DNA from: an uncultured Lachnospiraceae bacterium
GTDB lineage: Bacteria > Bacillota > Clostridia > Lachnospirales > Lachnospiraceae
NCBI GenBank assembly: GCA_910577115.1
Contig: CAJTMC010000019.1
Location: 1 to 64,000 of the forward strand
Direction of reading: 5' to 3'
DNA: 64,000 nucleotides
Position 1 is the first letter of the stretch. Each line of letters starts with the position of its first letter. The notes below the pieces were generated by a model. The model was given only the letters and a program-made list of their open reading frames with translations, was not told the DNA's origin and did not search any database. Below are positions 62,092 to 64,000 of this stretch, piece after piece. The translations under genes were made by a program, and so were the position numbers.

Positions 62092-62120
62092 TGCAAAAAA
62101 TCTGCGTAATCGGCACTCCC

Positions 62121-63581
62121 CTATTTCTGTTTCAATATTTCCAACAAATACTCCCACATCCGGGCTGTCGATGAAATACTGAGCCTCTCGTCCGTAGTGT
62201 GAATGTCATAAATGTCGGGGCCAAAGGATACGCAGTCAAGCCCCGGTATCTTGGCAATCATAACGCCGCACTCAAGACCTGCATGAAGTGCCTCCACCTT
62301 AACATCTTTGCCGAACATTTTCTTATATATTCTTACCATATCTGCCCTTAACTTGGAATCCGGATTATACTGCCATCCCGGATAATCCCCATGTGATTCG
62401 GTATACCCTCCAAAAGCCTTTGTGAGGGTGTCAAGCTGCAGATTTACCTTCCGCTTTGAAGACTCGATGGCACTTCTCACAGAAAGGCTTACTACCACTT
62501 CATTTTGTGCACCACATGCGCTTTTCATGATACCTGCATTCAGCGAGGTCTCCACAAGCCCTTCAATGTCTGCACTCATCGCCAGCACCCCGTTTGGCAT
62601 CGTAGTCAAAAATGCCGCAACATTTGCCGTACTTTTATTATCAAACATATATTCTTTTTCTATTTTTATCGACACAGCATGAATGCACAGATTTTTTTCT
62701 TTGGACTGATATTCGTTTTTCGCTTCCTCAGCAATCCGTTCAATTTCCTGTTCAAATGCATTCTTTTTGTCCTTTGCGACACAGACAACTGCATGCGCCG
62801 CAATCGCTATGGCATTGTCCTTTTCCCCTCCGTCAATGTCAATCACATGAAACGGAAACTTTGTCAAAAGCTGTTGTAATGTGATCCCCAGTATTTTGAT
62901 GGCATTTCCGCGTTCTTTGTTGATTTCCGTACCGGAATGGCCTCCCATAAGCCCTTCTACGCGCACATCAAAACACACCATATCCGAAGGTCTGTTCTCA
63001 ACATTAACCGGCAAATGGCAGTCTGTCCGCAGCCCGCCTGCACAGCTTGTCAGAAGGATCCCTTCCTCTTCTGAGTCAATATTCAGCATTCTCTTCGCTT
63101 TGAGCATGGACAAATCAATTGCTCTTGCCCCGTCTAATCCAACCTCTTCGTCCGTTGTCATGACCGCTTCAATACGAGGGTGCACAATTTCGTCAGAATC
63201 AAGCAAGGCAAGGATATATGCCACTGCAATACCGTCATCGCCTCCAAGGCTTGTTCCCTCCGCAGATACATAATCACCGTCCGTCTTTAACCGAAGAGCA
63301 TCTTTTCCAAGGTCGATATCACAGTCCGCTGTCTTTACTGCCACCATGTCCATATGCCCCTGCAATATAATCGGTTCCACGTCCTCATAACCCGCTGTTG
63401 CCTCTTTCACGATAATCACATTGTCCGCCTTGTCCCGGATATGGAACAGCCTTCTGTCCTTTGCAAATTGCTCAAGATAGCTGCTTATTTTGTCCATGTT
63501 TCCCGAACCATGCGGAATCTGACAAATTTCCTCAAAATAATGAAATACGGCTTTCGGCTCTAAATTCTCTAATACATTCAT
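62121..63581 (-). CDS. pepD: aminoacyl-histidine dipeptidase (M20 family)
   Basis: A cytoplasmic di-zinc peptidase of 486 residues that cleaves Xaa-His and other dipeptides. It begins VLENLEPKAVFHYFEEICQI with PHGSGN, and has metal/active-site motifs ILQGHMDMVAV, EGTSLGGDDGIAVAYI and TTDEEVGLDGA. The C-terminal HAGLECGVMIAKIPGLD is also family-specific. The ATG at 63581 is six bases after GGAGG. The longer frame starts upstream of this site and is rejected. Confidence 0.94.
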   Translation of the reverse strand: MNVLENLEPKAVFHYFEEICQIPHGSGNMDKISSYLEQFAKDRRLFHIRDKADNVIIVKEATAGYEDVEPIILQGHMDMVAVKTADCDIDLGKDALRLKTDGDYVSAEGTSLGGDDGIAVAYILALLDSDEIVHPRIEAVMTTDEEVGLDGARAIDLSMLKAKRMLNIDSEEEGILLTSCAGGLRTDCHLPVNVENRPSDMVCFDVRVEGLMGGHSGTEINKERGNAIKILGITLQQLLTKFPFHVIDIDGGEKDNAIAIAAHAVVCVAKDKKNAFEQEIERIAEEAKNEYQSKEKNLCIHAVSIKIEKEYMFDNKSTANVAAFLTTMPNGVLAMSADIEGLVETSLNAGIMKSACGAQNEVVVSLSVRSAIESSKRKVNLQLDTLTKAFGGYTESHGDYPGWQYNPDSKLRADMVRIYKKMFGKDVKVEALHAGLECGVMIAKIPGLDCVSFGPDIYDIHTTDERLSISSTARMWEYLLEILKQK

Positions 63582-63603
63582 TCTTAACCTCCATTCGACC
63601 ATA

Positions 63604-63642
63604 ACCTGTAAGCTTGTGGTCATGCAAACTTGTTTGTGAAAG
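63604..63642. repeat. dispersed hairpin repeat, copy D
   Basis: In the pepD leader. AAGCTTG/CAAACTT forms an imperfect stem around an 8-base loop, followed by TTTGTGAAAG. It is the most diverged of the four copies but keeps CTG-AAG-TTG and CAAACTT in the same order. Confidence 0.4.
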
Positions 63643-63709
63643 ATTGTTTTTCCCTCTTACTATTTTAAATTGGTATTTCCTTGCGTCATTGCACTTTGCT
63701 TTTGTGGAC

Positions 63710-63718
63710 ATTATAGCA
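63710..63718 (-). promoter_or_regulatory. extended -10 promoter of pepD
   Basis: On the minus strand TGCTATAATG, an extended -10 with full TATAAT. The -35 (TTGCAC) would be 20 bases upstream, which is long. Leader of about 120 bases containing copy D of the hairpin repeat. Confidence 0.6.
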
Positions 63719-63783
63719 TACAATTTTTGTCCCATGTGCAATTTGTCTCTTTTTTAACAAATTTTTTACGAGTTTGTCTACGA

Positions 63784-63817
63784 CAAAAAAATTGAGCACA
63801 TCAGCGCTCAATTTTTA
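63784..63817 (-). terminator. terminator of the rplT operon
   Basis: AAAATTGAGC/GCTCAATTTT (10 bp) around an 8-base loop, with TTTTTTTGTC on the minus strand. It lies ~26 bases after the rplT stop. Confidence 0.88.
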
Positions 63818-63842
63818 TTATTTTATCATTTGTTGACAAATC

Positions 63843-64000
63843 TTATGCAACACTGCTCTTTGCAAGTTCAGCAAGCGTCTTAAATCCCTCTGCGTCATTT
63901 ACTGCCATCTCAGCAAGCATCTTTCTGTTAATCTCTACGCCTGCAACCTTCAAGCCATGCATCATCTTGCTGTAAGACAAGCCGTTCATTCTTGCCGCTG
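63843..64000 (-). CDS. rplT: 50S ribosomal protein L20, C-terminal fragment
   Basis: The last 52 codons are inside the window; the gene runs off the right edge. Reading MNGLSYSKMMHGLKVAGVEI, then NRKMLAEMAVNDAEGFKTL, is the conserved L20 C-terminus. L20 binds 23S rRNA early in 50S assembly and represses its own operon in many bacteria. Presumably preceded by infC and rpmI outside the window. It ends at the terminator at 63784-63817. Confidence 0.95.
   Translation of the reverse strand, partial: AARMNGLSYSKMMHGLKVAGVEINRKMLAEMAVNDAEGFKTLAELAKSSVA

Overview
The window looks like a moderately AT-rich chromosomal segment of an anaerobic, low-GC Firmicute of the Lachnospiraceae (Roseburia/Agathobacter-like). 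Evidence for this is the ispH-rpsA junction, a sodium-pumping decarboxylase cluster, a giant fused acyl-CoA dehydratase activase, a CBS-domain pyrophosphatase, a KDPG aldolase-VOC fusion and a DUF6465 protein. Assignment is by protein recognition only; genus and species are not established. Almost all genes lie on the minus strand. No phage, complete insertion sequence, CRISPR array, rRNA or defence island was recognised.

Layout. 1-4.6 kb: start of rpsA, ispH, cmk, a BaiN/HI0933-type flavoprotein, and MurR/RpiR and TetR regulators. 4.7-10.3 kb: a five-gene biotin-dependent, membrane-coupled carboxyltransferase operon (mmdA-like, OadG-like, biotin carrier, OadB, OadA/5S-like). 10.5-16.7 kb: two D-Ala-D-Ala carboxypeptidases around udk, scpB, scpA and a metallophosphoesterase, then a CmpB-type membrane protein. 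16.8-24.2 kb: rpsU, alaS, a three-gene ABC importer and glyS. 24.3-31.9 kb: a lipoprotein, recO, a YqzL-like ORF, era, an M16C peptidase, an uncharacterised gene, a degenerate sigma-70-like protein and an inactive rhomboid-like protein. 32.2-36.6 kb (+): the giant activase. 36.7-44.5 kb: asnS, a small coiled-coil protein, a hemerythrin-REC protein, ribU under an FMN riboswitch, a decayed gene, FapA, an HPr-like protein without the active histidine, a HIT protein and a hypothetical gene. 44.6-50.9 kb: hexuronate operon uxaB-uxaA-kdgK-SDR-eda with a clear promoter and a LacI/CcpA-type palindrome. 51-54.7 kb: a DUF2974 lipase-like protein, a DUF3810 protein and hflX. 54.7-55.5 kb: degraded DNA and a monocistronic tRNA-Pro(AGG). 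55.8-64 kb: a hybrid histidine kinase, CBS-type pyrophosphatase, two small plus-strand genes, a DUF6465 protein, a DUF378 membrane protein, an M20 dipeptidase and the 3' end of rplT.

How the genes fit together. The decarboxylase cluster has the parts to turn a carboxyl group on oxaloacetate or a malonyl-type CoA ester into a sodium gradient. It carries both the CoA-ester and the keto-acid carboxyltransferase, so transcarboxylation is also possible. The uxa/kdg/eda operon takes tagaturonate (from pectin galacturonate) to pyruvate and glyceraldehyde-3-phosphate. RibU imports riboflavin under FMN control. The rest is mainly translation, segregation, cell-wall and GTPase housekeeping. I see no complete new multi-gene system. 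The strongest leads are the degenerate sigma-like protein with its overlapping partner, the dual-carboxyltransferase pump, a dispersed hairpin repeat, a promoter lying inside a terminator loop, and the FMN riboswitch platform.
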